10,619 nt of DNA from Prevotellaceae bacterium (GTDB taxonomy: Bacteria > Bacteroidota > Bacteroidia > Bacteroidales > UBA932): NCBI GenBank assembly GCA_031257455.1, contig JAIROQ010000220.1, positions 1 to 10,619 of the forward strand, in the 5' to 3' direction. Made by a program: the position numbers and the translations under genes. The notes beneath the pieces are model-generated. The model made no database searches. It was not told the DNA's origin and was given only the letters and a program-made list of their open reading frames with translations. This document shows positions 5,701 through 10,619 of the stretch, piece by piece. The number at the start of each line of letters is the position of its first letter. The stretch's first letter is position 1.

Positions 5701-6969
5701 CAGTAAATCGTAATAAGGCACATTGAATACGCCATCATTGCCGTTCAGGTACGAGGGAATGAAAAACACCAGCACCCTGCCGGTATTGTTCAATCCCGCT
5801 TGTGCAATATATTTCAGCACCGGGTCGGTTTCCGGCTCGGACAAATAGTGGGTTACATACTTATTATATACTTCCTGCCGTTGCGCGGGGCGTTGCAGAT
5901 TTTGCAACAGTTCCTTATTCGGCCCGTGATGTCCTGCCGGCACCATAATGAATGCCGCCACTTCGCGCGGTAATGCCGGATTTTCATTTAACCGCGCCAA
6001 CGCTTCCATAAATACATCAATACCCTTGTTGGTATATTCATACCGTCCGCTGATGCCCACCAATAGCGCATCGCCGGACAGCGGGCGGTTGAGCAACGCC
6101 TCCGCCGCTTCGCACAGTTTCTTGCGGCCGGCAGCCTGTTTGGCCGGGAAATCTTCTTCGCGCGGCGTAAAACTGTTTTCAAACCCGTTGGGCGTAACAA
6201 TATCCACCGGTTTGCTCAAAAACCGGGCGCACTCCTGCGCCGTAATGTCGCTCACGGTGGTGAAACAATCGGCTGCCTGCGCCGCCGCCCGTTCGAGCGA
6301 CTGTTTGGAAACTACATTAAATTGCCGCGCTATTTCATCGGGATTGTAGCTTTCCATTTTGTCGTACAGCGGCAACCGGTTACCCGCGATACAACGCCCC
6401 AATACAGTAGCGTGCGTAGTGAAAATACATCCGATTTGCGGCACCGCCGAACGCAAATACAGTAGTCCGGTGCCGGTCATCCATTCATGAAACTGCGCCA
6501 CCACCCGATGCCGCGGCGAAATATGAAAATTCGTATAACTCTCGATAACTTTCCCGGCAGCATAGCCGAAGAGCGCCGGCTCTACATAATCCCATTGCCC
6601 GCTGATGGAATCGAGCTTGTAGGTTTCCCAAAATTTGGCAAAGATTTTATCCTTGCTGTCGAAAAACGGCGTGAAATCGACCAGCACCACTACCGGATTT
6701 CCGGCAATATTCCACCGTCCGGTGCGGACGCGCAGTCCTTCCTGCGCCGCTTTTGCCCGCCACGATTTCAGCAATCGCGCGTCTTCCATAAAATCGGGAT
6801 GGCTCTCCGTATCGCGCCACACATCCGGACCAATCAGAATATGATTATTCTTCAAATCCTTTTTCATGTTAAGCGCTTTGGTCGAAATAACGGTATAGAT
6901 GCCGCCCACTTTGTTGCATACTTCCCAGCTTACTTCAAACAGGTAATCGGGGTCTAATTTTTCTTTCAT
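2743..6969 (-). CDS. glgP: Fusion of GT3 glycogen synthase and GT35 alpha-glucan phosphorylase
   Basis: The 1408-residue cytoplasmic protein joins two glucan enzymes. Residues 1-530 resemble the eukaryotic-type GT3 glycogen synthase, which extends alpha-1,4-glucan from a sugar nucleotide: NKVGGIYTVI (19-28) and the donor-site segment FPSYYEPWGYTPLE (431-444, with E436 and E444). After a linker, residues 575-1408 form a bacterial-type alpha-glucan phosphorylase, which releases glucose-1-phosphate. It starts with a DUF3417-like segment (NLWWSWNQDAWELF, 592-605), then CNEGHAAF (833-840), HTPVPAGHD (873-881), TNGVH (967-971), RRFATYKRA (1062-1070) and the pyridoxal-phosphate lysine K1164 in SGTSGEKAVMNG. 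All signatures I can check are intact, so both halves may be active. I chose ATG 6969 because the in-frame TTG at 6994-6996 lies inside the -7 promoter box and cannot be in the transcript. It lies downstream of rpsJ on the same strand but behind a terminator and with its own promoter, so it is a separate unit. Confidence 0.93.
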   Translation of the reverse strand: MKEKLDPDYLFEVSWEVCNKVGGIYTVISTKALNMKKDLKNNHILIGPDVWRDTESHPDFMEDARLLKSWRAKAAQEGLRVRTGRWNIAGNPVVVLVDFTPFFDSKDKIFAKFWETYKLDSISGQWDYVEPALFGYAAGKVIESYTNFHISPRHRVVAQFHEWMTGTGLLYLRSAVPQIGCIFTTHATVLGRCIAGNRLPLYDKMESYNPDEIARQFNVVSKQSLERAAAQAADCFTTVSDITAQECARFLSKPVDIVTPNGFENSFTPREEDFPAKQAAGRKKLCEAAEALLNRPLSGDALLVGISGRYEYTNKGIDVFMEALARLNENPALPREVAAFIMVPAGHHGPNKELLQNLQRPAQRQEVYNKYVTHYLSEPETDPVLKYIAQAGLNNTGRVLVFFIPSYLNGNDGVFNVPYYDLLAGLDLSVFPSYYEPWGYTPLESLAFKVPTITTSLAGFGLWVEEKYKEAHPGIEVIQRDDSNRDYVVDCIAKKINEFTGYTPERKAAVNENAKDVANIALWDNHIKYYKKAGTIALQKAAQRVPEFPAMQEEPSSLIEQQVSISRPNWTRIMVHKHIPEKLTALETLSKNLWWSWNQDAWELFESIDPAQWKVAQYNPITLLDRISLSRYKELERDELFVKKLTAVYRHFSTYMAEKGKGEGAHISYFSMEYGLHASLKIYSGGLGILAGDYLKEASDRNVKLTGVGLLYRYGYFTQKLSAAGDQVNEYDPQDFMKIPATPVYDENGQWKTVAVALPGRTLQVRIWRVDVGRVELYLLDTDFEDNLPEDRSITYRLYGGDWENRLKQEIVLGVGGVRALRALNIADDVYHCNEGHAAFIGLERLREYVANDNLLFAEAVEVVRGSSLFTTHTPVPAGHDAFSENLLRTYMSHYPDRLKISWEQMMALGKINLTDPNEKFSMSFLAANLSQEVNGVSWLHGQVSREILKPLWPGYLPEELHVSYVTNGVHYATWAAPEWKTVQGEVFGEAFQTHHYDKQCFDGIYNVEDKQILEIRNTLRKRLIAHIKEVMNTSQSYLSPKQIIMMRETLRDDVLTIGFARRFATYKRAHLLFSDLEALHAIVNNEKHPVQFIFAGKAHPADKAGQDLIKRIVEVSKMPQFIGKIVFVPNYDTELAKLMVQGVDVWMNTPTRPLEASGTSGEKAVMNGVMHFSVLDGWWVEGYQKGAGWALPIENAYENQSFQDELDVETIYNIIEDEIAPAFYNRDASGISKEWMNHIKNTIAKVASNFTTNRMLTDYEEKFYSKLSQRRAALVNDDYALAAKLAEWKKKVRREWGPIELVATDHELSNLMPALGSASSMNISVFIGELNPEDVGVELVIAQQEKNDRYKMLTTLEFSLVSCENSIAKYHLDIVPDMPGTFFMARRIHAKNPDLPHRQDFPLVKWI

Positions 6970-6993
6970 TATGATTTGTTTTGAAAACGGTTG

Positions 6994-7025
6994 CAAAGGT
7001 AATTATTATTGAGAGAAGAAACAAA
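6994..7025 (-). promoter_or_regulatory. Promoter of the GT3-GT35 fusion gene
   Basis: The minus strand shows TTTG (7022-7025), 20 bases, then TACCTTTG (6994-7001) followed by CAACC. The start site would be near 6988, giving a leader of about 20 bases before ATG 6969. The 13 bases TACCTTTGCAACC are identical to those of the rpsL promoter at the other end of the cluster. Confidence 0.7.
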
Positions 7026-7055
7026 CAACAAAACCCACTCTTTGCAGAGCAGGTT
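7026..7055 (-). terminator. Intrinsic terminator of the rpsL-rpsG-fusA-rpsJ operon
   Basis: Thirty bases past the rpsJ stop codon, the minus strand forms a 10-pair stem AACCTGCTCT / AGAGTGGGTT (two G-U pairs) closed by a GCAA tetraloop and followed by TTGTT. It abuts the -33 box of the next promoter (7022-7025), so the two units meet back to front with almost no spacer. Confidence 0.7.
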
Positions 7056-7084
7056 ATCGGTAACTTCGCGTTTGCAAAGTAAAA

Positions 7085-7393
7085 TTACAGTACTTTAATC
7101 TCTACTTCCACACCGCTGGGCAATTCGAGTTTCATCAAGGCGTCTACGGTTTTGGGCGTAGAGCTGTAGATGTCGAGTAACCGGCGGAAGGAGTTCAATT
7201 CAAACTGTTCGCGCGCTTTTTTGTTCACGAACGTGGAACGATTGACGGTAAAAATCTTTTTATCGGTCGGCAGGGGAATAGGCCCGCTTACTACAACGCC
7301 CGTAGCTTTCACCGTTTTTACGATTTTATCGGCTGATTTATCAACCAGCATGTGATCGTAGGATTTCAGTTTTATTCTGATTTTTTGGCTCAT
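7085..7393 (-). CDS. rpsJ: 30S ribosomal protein S10
   Basis: At 102 residues, the usual length, this is S10 of the small-subunit head, which in many bacteria also acts as the antitermination factor NusE. The family core is clear: [10 protein letters not shown] (5-14), the GPIPLPT loop segment (near 37-43), and a C-terminal half with [20 protein letters not shown]. The start ATG 7391-7393 is preceded by an AT-rich stretch without a Shine-Dalgarno. It lies 38 bases after fusA and is the last gene of the operon here, followed by a terminator. In Bacteroides-like genomes rplC, rplD, rplW and the rest of the S10 operon usually follow; their absence here is a break in gene order rather than a defect of rpsJ. 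Confidence 0.97.
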   Translation of the reverse strand: MSQKIRIKLKSYDHMLVDKSADKIVKTVKATGVVVSGPIPLPTDKKIFTVNRSTFVNKKAREQFELNSFRRLLDIYSSTPKTVDALMKLELPSGVEVEIKVL

Positions 7394-7431
7394 ATTATTT
7401 TTAATTTAAAAATTCCAAGATGTAAAGATTA

Positions 7432-9558
7432 TTATTCCTCCAAATCGGCGTCTTTCTTGCGTCCGCCGCCGGTTTTTTCGATGACTTCCTTGGCAAGGTT
7501 TGCCGGCAATTCCGCATAGTGCGAAAATTCCATTGTACTTGTAGCGCGTCCTGACGATAACGTACGTAATGCCGTTACATAACCGAACTGCGCCGACAAG
7601 GGTACACTGGCTTTTATGATGCGGGCATTTCCTTTGGAGTCCGTGCTGGTAATCTGTCCGCGGCGTTTGTTTAAATCGCCGATAATGTCGCCCATGTATT
7701 CTTCGGGCGTTACTACTTCCAGCGACATGATAGGCTCCATTAAAATCGGCTGCGCTTTCGGCAATGCATGACGGAAAGCGGCGCGCGCGCAAATCTCAAA
7801 AGACAGCGAATCGGAATCCACCGGATGGAATGAACCGTCTTTCAGCGTAACCTTCAAAGCAGGCACTTCGTAACCGGCCAATACACCATTCGCCATAGCC
7901 GCTTTAAAGCCTTTTTCTACCGATGGAACATATTCGCGCGGAATATTACCGCCTTTTACTTCATCAATAAATTGAAGCCCTGTAACGCCTTCGTCTGCGG
8001 ATGCAATATCTACAATAATGTCGGCAAATTTACCGCGACCGCCGGTTTGTTTTTTGAATACTTCCCGGAAGCCTTGTACAGAGCCGCGAATAGCTTCTTT
8101 GTAATTCACCTGCGGCGCACCCTGATTAATTTCCACGCCAAATTCGCGTTTCAGGCGGTCAACAATAATTTCCAGATGTAACTCGCCCATACCGCTGATA
8201 ACGGTTTGACCGGTTTCCTGATCGCTTTTCACGGTAAAGGTCGGGTCTTCTTCCGACAGTTTGTTTAAGGCCACGCCTAATTTGTCCAAATCTTTTTGCG
8301 TTTTCGGTTCTACCGCCAAGCCGATTACCGGATCAGGAAAAGTCATGGATTCCAATGTTACCGGATGCTTTTCATCGCATACCGTATCACCCGTGCGAAG
8401 GTCTTTAAAACCTACGGCAGCGCAGATATCACCGGCTTCCACGCATTCAATCGGGTTTTGTTTGTTGGAGTGCATTTGATACAGACGCGCTACCCGTTCT
8501 TTCTTTTCCGAACGCGTATTGAATACATAGCTCCCGGCGTCCAATTTCCCGGAATACGCGCGGATAAATGCCAATCGTCCGACAAAGGGATCGGTAGCGA
8601 TTTTGAATACTAATCCGCAGAAAGGTTCTGTGGCTTCGGGTTTGCGGATTTCCTCTTTTTCGGTGTCGGGATTTTTGCCTGTTACATTTCCTTTATCCAG
8701 CGGGGAAGGCAGGTAACGCATCACCGCGTCAAGCAAAAATTGCACGCCTTTATTTTTGAATGCAGAGCCACAACAGGCAGGAACGACCGCCATGTCCACC
8801 GTAGCTTTGCGCAGGGTTTCAATAATCTCTTCTTCGGTAATGGAATCGGGATTTTCAAAGAATTTTTCCAATAGCGTATCGTTGTATTCCGCGATGGACT
8901 CTACCAATTTGCCGCGCCATTCTTCGACTTCGGCTTTCATGTATTCGGGCACTTCCCTGATTTGGTAATTGACCAGTTCCTTGCTTTCGGTGTCGTAGTA
9001 AATCGCTTTGTTGGCAATTAAATCAACAATGCCTTCAAATTTTTCTTCTGCGCCGATGGGCAGGCAAACAGGAATAGCCGTAGCGCCTAATTTTTCTTTG
9101 ATTTCTTCCACCACTGCTAAAAAGTCAGCGCCTACGCGGTCCATTTTATTGATGAATGCAATTTTCGGCACCCGGTATTTGTCGGCTTGCCGCCAAACGG
9201 TTTCCGATTGCGGTTGCACGCGTCCTACAGCGCAAAAAGTAGCAATCGTGCCGTCAAGTACGCGTAATGAACGTTCTACTTCTACTGTAAAATCAACGTG
9301 TCCCGGAGTATCAATCAAATTTATCTGAAATGTTTTTCCGCCGTAATTCCAAAAAGCCGTAGTCGCGGCCGATGTAATAGTGATGCCGCGTTCCTGCTCC
9401 TGCACCATCCAGTCCATAGTGGCCGCGCCTTCGTGTACTTCGCCTATTTTATGCGTTTTTCCGGTGTAGTACAGAATACGCTCCGATGTGGTGGTTTTTC
9501 CTGCATCGATGTGCGCCATGATACCAATGTTGCGTGTAAAATTTAAGTCTCTCGCCAT
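7432..9558 (-). CDS. fusA: Translation elongation factor G
   Basis: The 708-residue GTPase drives translocation of tRNA and mRNA on the ribosome and, with ribosome recycling factor, splits spent ribosomes. GTP-binding motifs are G1 AHIDAGKTT (15-23), G2 around RGITITSAA (57-65), G3 DTPGHVDF (83-90) and G4 NKMDR (137-141). Domain IV carries the [11 protein letters not shown] segment of the tip that enters the decoding centre, and the C-terminal domain V contains the [12 protein letters not shown] region. Length is normal. The start ATG 9556-9558 has the only clear Shine-Dalgarno in the cluster (AAGGAG, five to six bases upstream). The gene is 17 bases after rpsG and 38 before rpsJ, so it is cotranscribed. 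Residue 113 is R in CAVGRVQPQ, where I recall G in most EF-G sequences. The paralogue question (EF-G1 or EF-G2) is settled in favour of the canonical factor by its place in the str operon. Confidence 0.98.
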   Translation of the reverse strand: MARDLNFTRNIGIMAHIDAGKTTTSERILYYTGKTHKIGEVHEGAATMDWMVQEQERGITITSAATTAFWNYGGKTFQINLIDTPGHVDFTVEVERSLRVLDGTIATFCAVGRVQPQSETVWRQADKYRVPKIAFINKMDRVGADFLAVVEEIKEKLGATAIPVCLPIGAEEKFEGIVDLIANKAIYYDTESKELVNYQIREVPEYMKAEVEEWRGKLVESIAEYNDTLLEKFFENPDSITEEEIIETLRKATVDMAVVPACCGSAFKNKGVQFLLDAVMRYLPSPLDKGNVTGKNPDTEKEEIRKPEATEPFCGLVFKIATDPFVGRLAFIRAYSGKLDAGSYVFNTRSEKKERVARLYQMHSNKQNPIECVEAGDICAAVGFKDLRTGDTVCDEKHPVTLESMTFPDPVIGLAVEPKTQKDLDKLGVALNKLSEEDPTFTVKSDQETGQTVISGMGELHLEIIVDRLKREFGVEINQGAPQVNYKEAIRGSVQGFREVFKKQTGGRGKFADIIVDIASADEGVTGLQFIDEVKGGNIPREYVPSVEKGFKAAMANGVLAGYEVPALKVTLKDGSFHPVDSDSLSFEICARAAFRHALPKAQPILMEPIMSLEVVTPEEYMGDIIGDLNKRRGQITSTDSKGNARIIKASVPLSAQFGYVTALRTLSSGRATSTMEFSHYAELPANLAKEVIEKTGGGRKKDADLEE

Positions 9559-9563
9559 TTTAT

Positions 9564-9570
9564 CTCCTTA
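9564..9570 (-). promoter_or_regulatory. Shine-Dalgarno sequence of fusA
   Basis: TAAGGAG lies five bases before ATG 9558 in the minus strand. It stands out because the other genes of the window start behind A/T-rich leaders without such a site, and it confirms the fusA start. Confidence 0.7.
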
Positions 9571-9575
9571 CCAAA

Positions 9576-10052
9576 CTAAAATCTGTAATGGGCAAAAGCT
9601 TTGTTGGCTTCCGCCATTTTATGCATATCTTCTTTCCGCTTGAATGCGCCGCCTTCTTCGTTGAATGCCGCAAGTATTTCGGCGGCCAGCTTTTCAGCCA
9701 TCGAATGGCCGCTGCGTTTACGGGCAAAAGATATTAAATGTTTAATACTTAATGAAACTTTCCGGTCAGGGCGTACTTCGGTCGGAACTTGAAAATTGGC
9801 GCCCCCCACGCGGCGGCTTTTTACTTCCACTTGCGGGGTTACGTTCTCAAGCGCTTTTTTCCAAATTTCGAGCGGAGCCTTTTCAGAATCTTTCATCTTC
9901 TCGCCTACCAAATCGATTGCATCGTAAAAAATGCCGTAGGCAATACTCTTCTTCCCCTTTAACATCAGGTTGTTTACAAACTGCGTTACAAGCACGTTCC
10001 CGTACTTGGGATCAGGAAGTAGAATCCTCTTTTTAGGCTTCGTTTTTCTCAT
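9576..10052 (-). CDS. rpsG: 30S ribosomal protein S7
   Basis: The 158-residue S7 protein nucleates assembly of the 30S head and contacts tRNA at the exit site. Family features are the basic N-terminus MRKTKPKKR, the [21 protein letters not shown] helix pair, the [21 protein letters not shown] segment (from about residue 70) with the beta-hairpin that reaches the E site, and the helical C-terminus ending HYRF. The start ATG 10050-10052 follows an A-rich leader. The gene is second in the operon. The gap to rpsL is 95 bases, unusually long for this pair, and carries a degenerate repeat; the gap to fusA is only 17. No broken or missing region is visible. Confidence 0.98.
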   Translation of the reverse strand: MRKTKPKKRILLPDPKYGNVLVTQFVNNLMLKGKKSIAYGIFYDAIDLVGEKMKDSEKAPLEIWKKALENVTPQVEVKSRRVGGANFQVPTEVRPDRKVSLSIKHLISFARKRSGHSMAEKLAAEILAAFNEEGGAFKRKEDMHKMAEANKAFAHYRF

Positions 10053-10114
10053 GTTGTTATTATTTTTTTTATGTTAAATGTGCCACGTTATACGACAAAA
10101 AGCGTTACGGTGTT

Positions 10115-10145
10115 ATACTTCACACTTCACGCTTTATGCTTCACG
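10115..10145. repeat. Degenerate intergenic repeat between rpsL and rpsG
   Basis: ATACTTCACACTTCACG and a further ATGCTTCACG form three to four imperfect units of ATACTTCA-type sequence, ending a few bases before the rpsL stop codon. The units match the array at 515-552 in kind and in strand sense. It lies inside a cotranscribed ribosomal operon. Confidence 0.55.
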
Positions 10146-10147
10146 TA

Positions 10148-10537
10148 TTATTTCTTTGCTGCGCCTGCTTTCGGGCGTTTGGCGCCATAAAGGGAGCGGC
10201 TTTGCGTACGTCCTTCCACGCCGGCGGTATCCAGTGCGCCGCGCAGGATATGGTAACGTACTCCCGGCAAATCTTTCACGCGGCCGCCACGCACCAGCAC
10301 AATGGAGTGTTCCTGCAAATTGTGTCCTTCGCCCGGAATGTAAGCGTTTACTTCCTTTTGGTTGGTAAGGCGTACACGGGCTACTTTGCGCATAGCCGAG
10401 TTAGGTTTCTTGGGAGTAGTGGTGTACACGCGCACACATACGCCGCGCCGTTGCGGACAGGCGTCTAAGGCGCGCGACTTACTCTTTTCTTCGATTTGCA
10501 CGCGTCCTTTGCGTACAAGCTGTTGAATTGTTGGCAT
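10148..10537 (-). CDS. rpsL: 30S ribosomal protein S12
   Basis: The 129-residue S12 sits at the decoding centre and helps check codon-anticodon pairing. Recognisable segments are [11 protein letters not shown] at the start, ACPQRRGVC (26-34), [19 protein letters not shown] (39-57), [10 protein letters not shown] (69-78), [13 protein letters not shown] (84-96) and the C-terminal YGAKRPKA. The two lysines most often changed in streptomycin-resistant strains, K43 and K88, are both present, as is D89, the residue that is methylthiolated in some bacteria. It is the first gene of the operon, about 40 bases behind its promoter, and has the normal family length with a short lysine/alanine tail. ATG 10535-10537 is the only sensible start. 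Confidence 0.98.
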   Translation of the reverse strand: MPTIQQLVRKGRVQIEEKSKSRALDACPQRRGVCVRVYTTTPKKPNSAMRKVARVRLTNQKEVNAYIPGEGHNLQEHSIVLVRGGRVKDLPGVRYHILRGALDTAGVEGRTQSRSLYGAKRPKAGAAKK

Positions 10538-10582
10538 AATGTAATGTTATCCTTTTTTTATACTATTTCAAAAAATGGGTTG

Positions 10583-10613
10583 CAAAGGTACTACTATTTT
10601 TTGAATTTACAAA
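10583..10613 (-). promoter_or_regulatory. Promoter of the rpsL-rpsG-fusA-rpsJ operon
   Basis: The minus strand shows TTTG (10610-10613), 19 bases rich in A and T, then TACCTTTG (10583-10590) and CAACC. Transcription would begin near 10577, leaving a leader of about 40 bases. No tuf or other gene is visible upstream before the window ends. Confidence 0.72.
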
Positions 10614-10619
10614 CAAGTT

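Noticed and set aside
3049..6957. Many long plus-strand frames opposite the glycogen gene
   Set aside because: They are antisense shadows caused by the high third-position G/C of the real gene, with no homology or start signals.
6970..6996. Upstream TTG start adding nine residues to the GT3-GT35 protein
   Set aside because: The TTG is part of the TACCTTTG promoter box and would lie upstream of the transcript start.
7972..9546. Plus-strand frames opposite fusA
   Set aside because: These are antisense shadows of a highly conserved gene.
10148..10537. Streptomycin-resistance change in S12
   Set aside because: K43 and K88, the usual sites, are both lysine.

Overview
The window looks like chromosomal DNA of a Bacteroidota bacterium, most likely of the Bacteroidales. 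Reasons: several genes are preceded by the Bacteroidota-type promoter (a TTTG/TTG box about 18-21 bp before TAnnTTTG), most genes have A-rich leaders without a Shine-Dalgarno sequence, the ribosomal proteins and EF-G look Bacteroidota-like, and an AAA/DUF4143 ATPase, a eukaryotic-type (GT3) glycogen synthase domain and an IS1182-like transposase are present.

Left part (1-1330), accessory and decayed. The 5' end of an IS1182-like insertion sequence enters from the left edge, reading leftwards, with an in-frame TAG early in its transposase. Its outer end (about 283) appears to lie inside a small secreted-protein gene (start 459, minus strand), so that gene is probably broken. Some 870 bp without a credible gene follow. 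They hold degenerate intergenic repeats, a 17-bp-paired inverted repeat (556-630), a long rod-like inverted repeat (721-885) with a strong minus-strand promoter beside it (a possible structured RNA, perhaps 6S-like), and a GC-rich hairpin cluster.

Middle (1331-2735). A plus-strand AAA/DUF4143 ATPase gene sits between two 65-bp direct repeats (61/65 identical). The left copy carries the gene's promoter. The right copy starts one base after its stop codon and can act as a terminator for the convergent gene. Gene plus repeats looks like a discrete, possibly mobile 1.34-kb unit.

Right part (2743-10619), housekeeping, all on the minus strand. The order of transcription is promoter, rpsL (S12), rpsG (S7), fusA (EF-G), rpsJ (S10), then an intrinsic terminator. 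Immediately behind it a new promoter drives a 1408-residue fusion of a GT3 glycogen-synthase domain and a GT35 alpha-glucan phosphorylase. The rest of the S10 ribosomal operon (rplC onward) does not follow rpsJ, so this is a synteny breakpoint.

Together: rpsL/rpsG/fusA/rpsJ supply ribosome parts and the translocase, the fusion handles synthesis and breakdown of storage glucan, and the ATPase, insertion sequence and repeats are accessory. No complete new defence or biosynthetic system is visible. The features most worth testing are the repeat-flanked ATPase unit, the structured-RNA candidate and the GT3-GT35 fusion.
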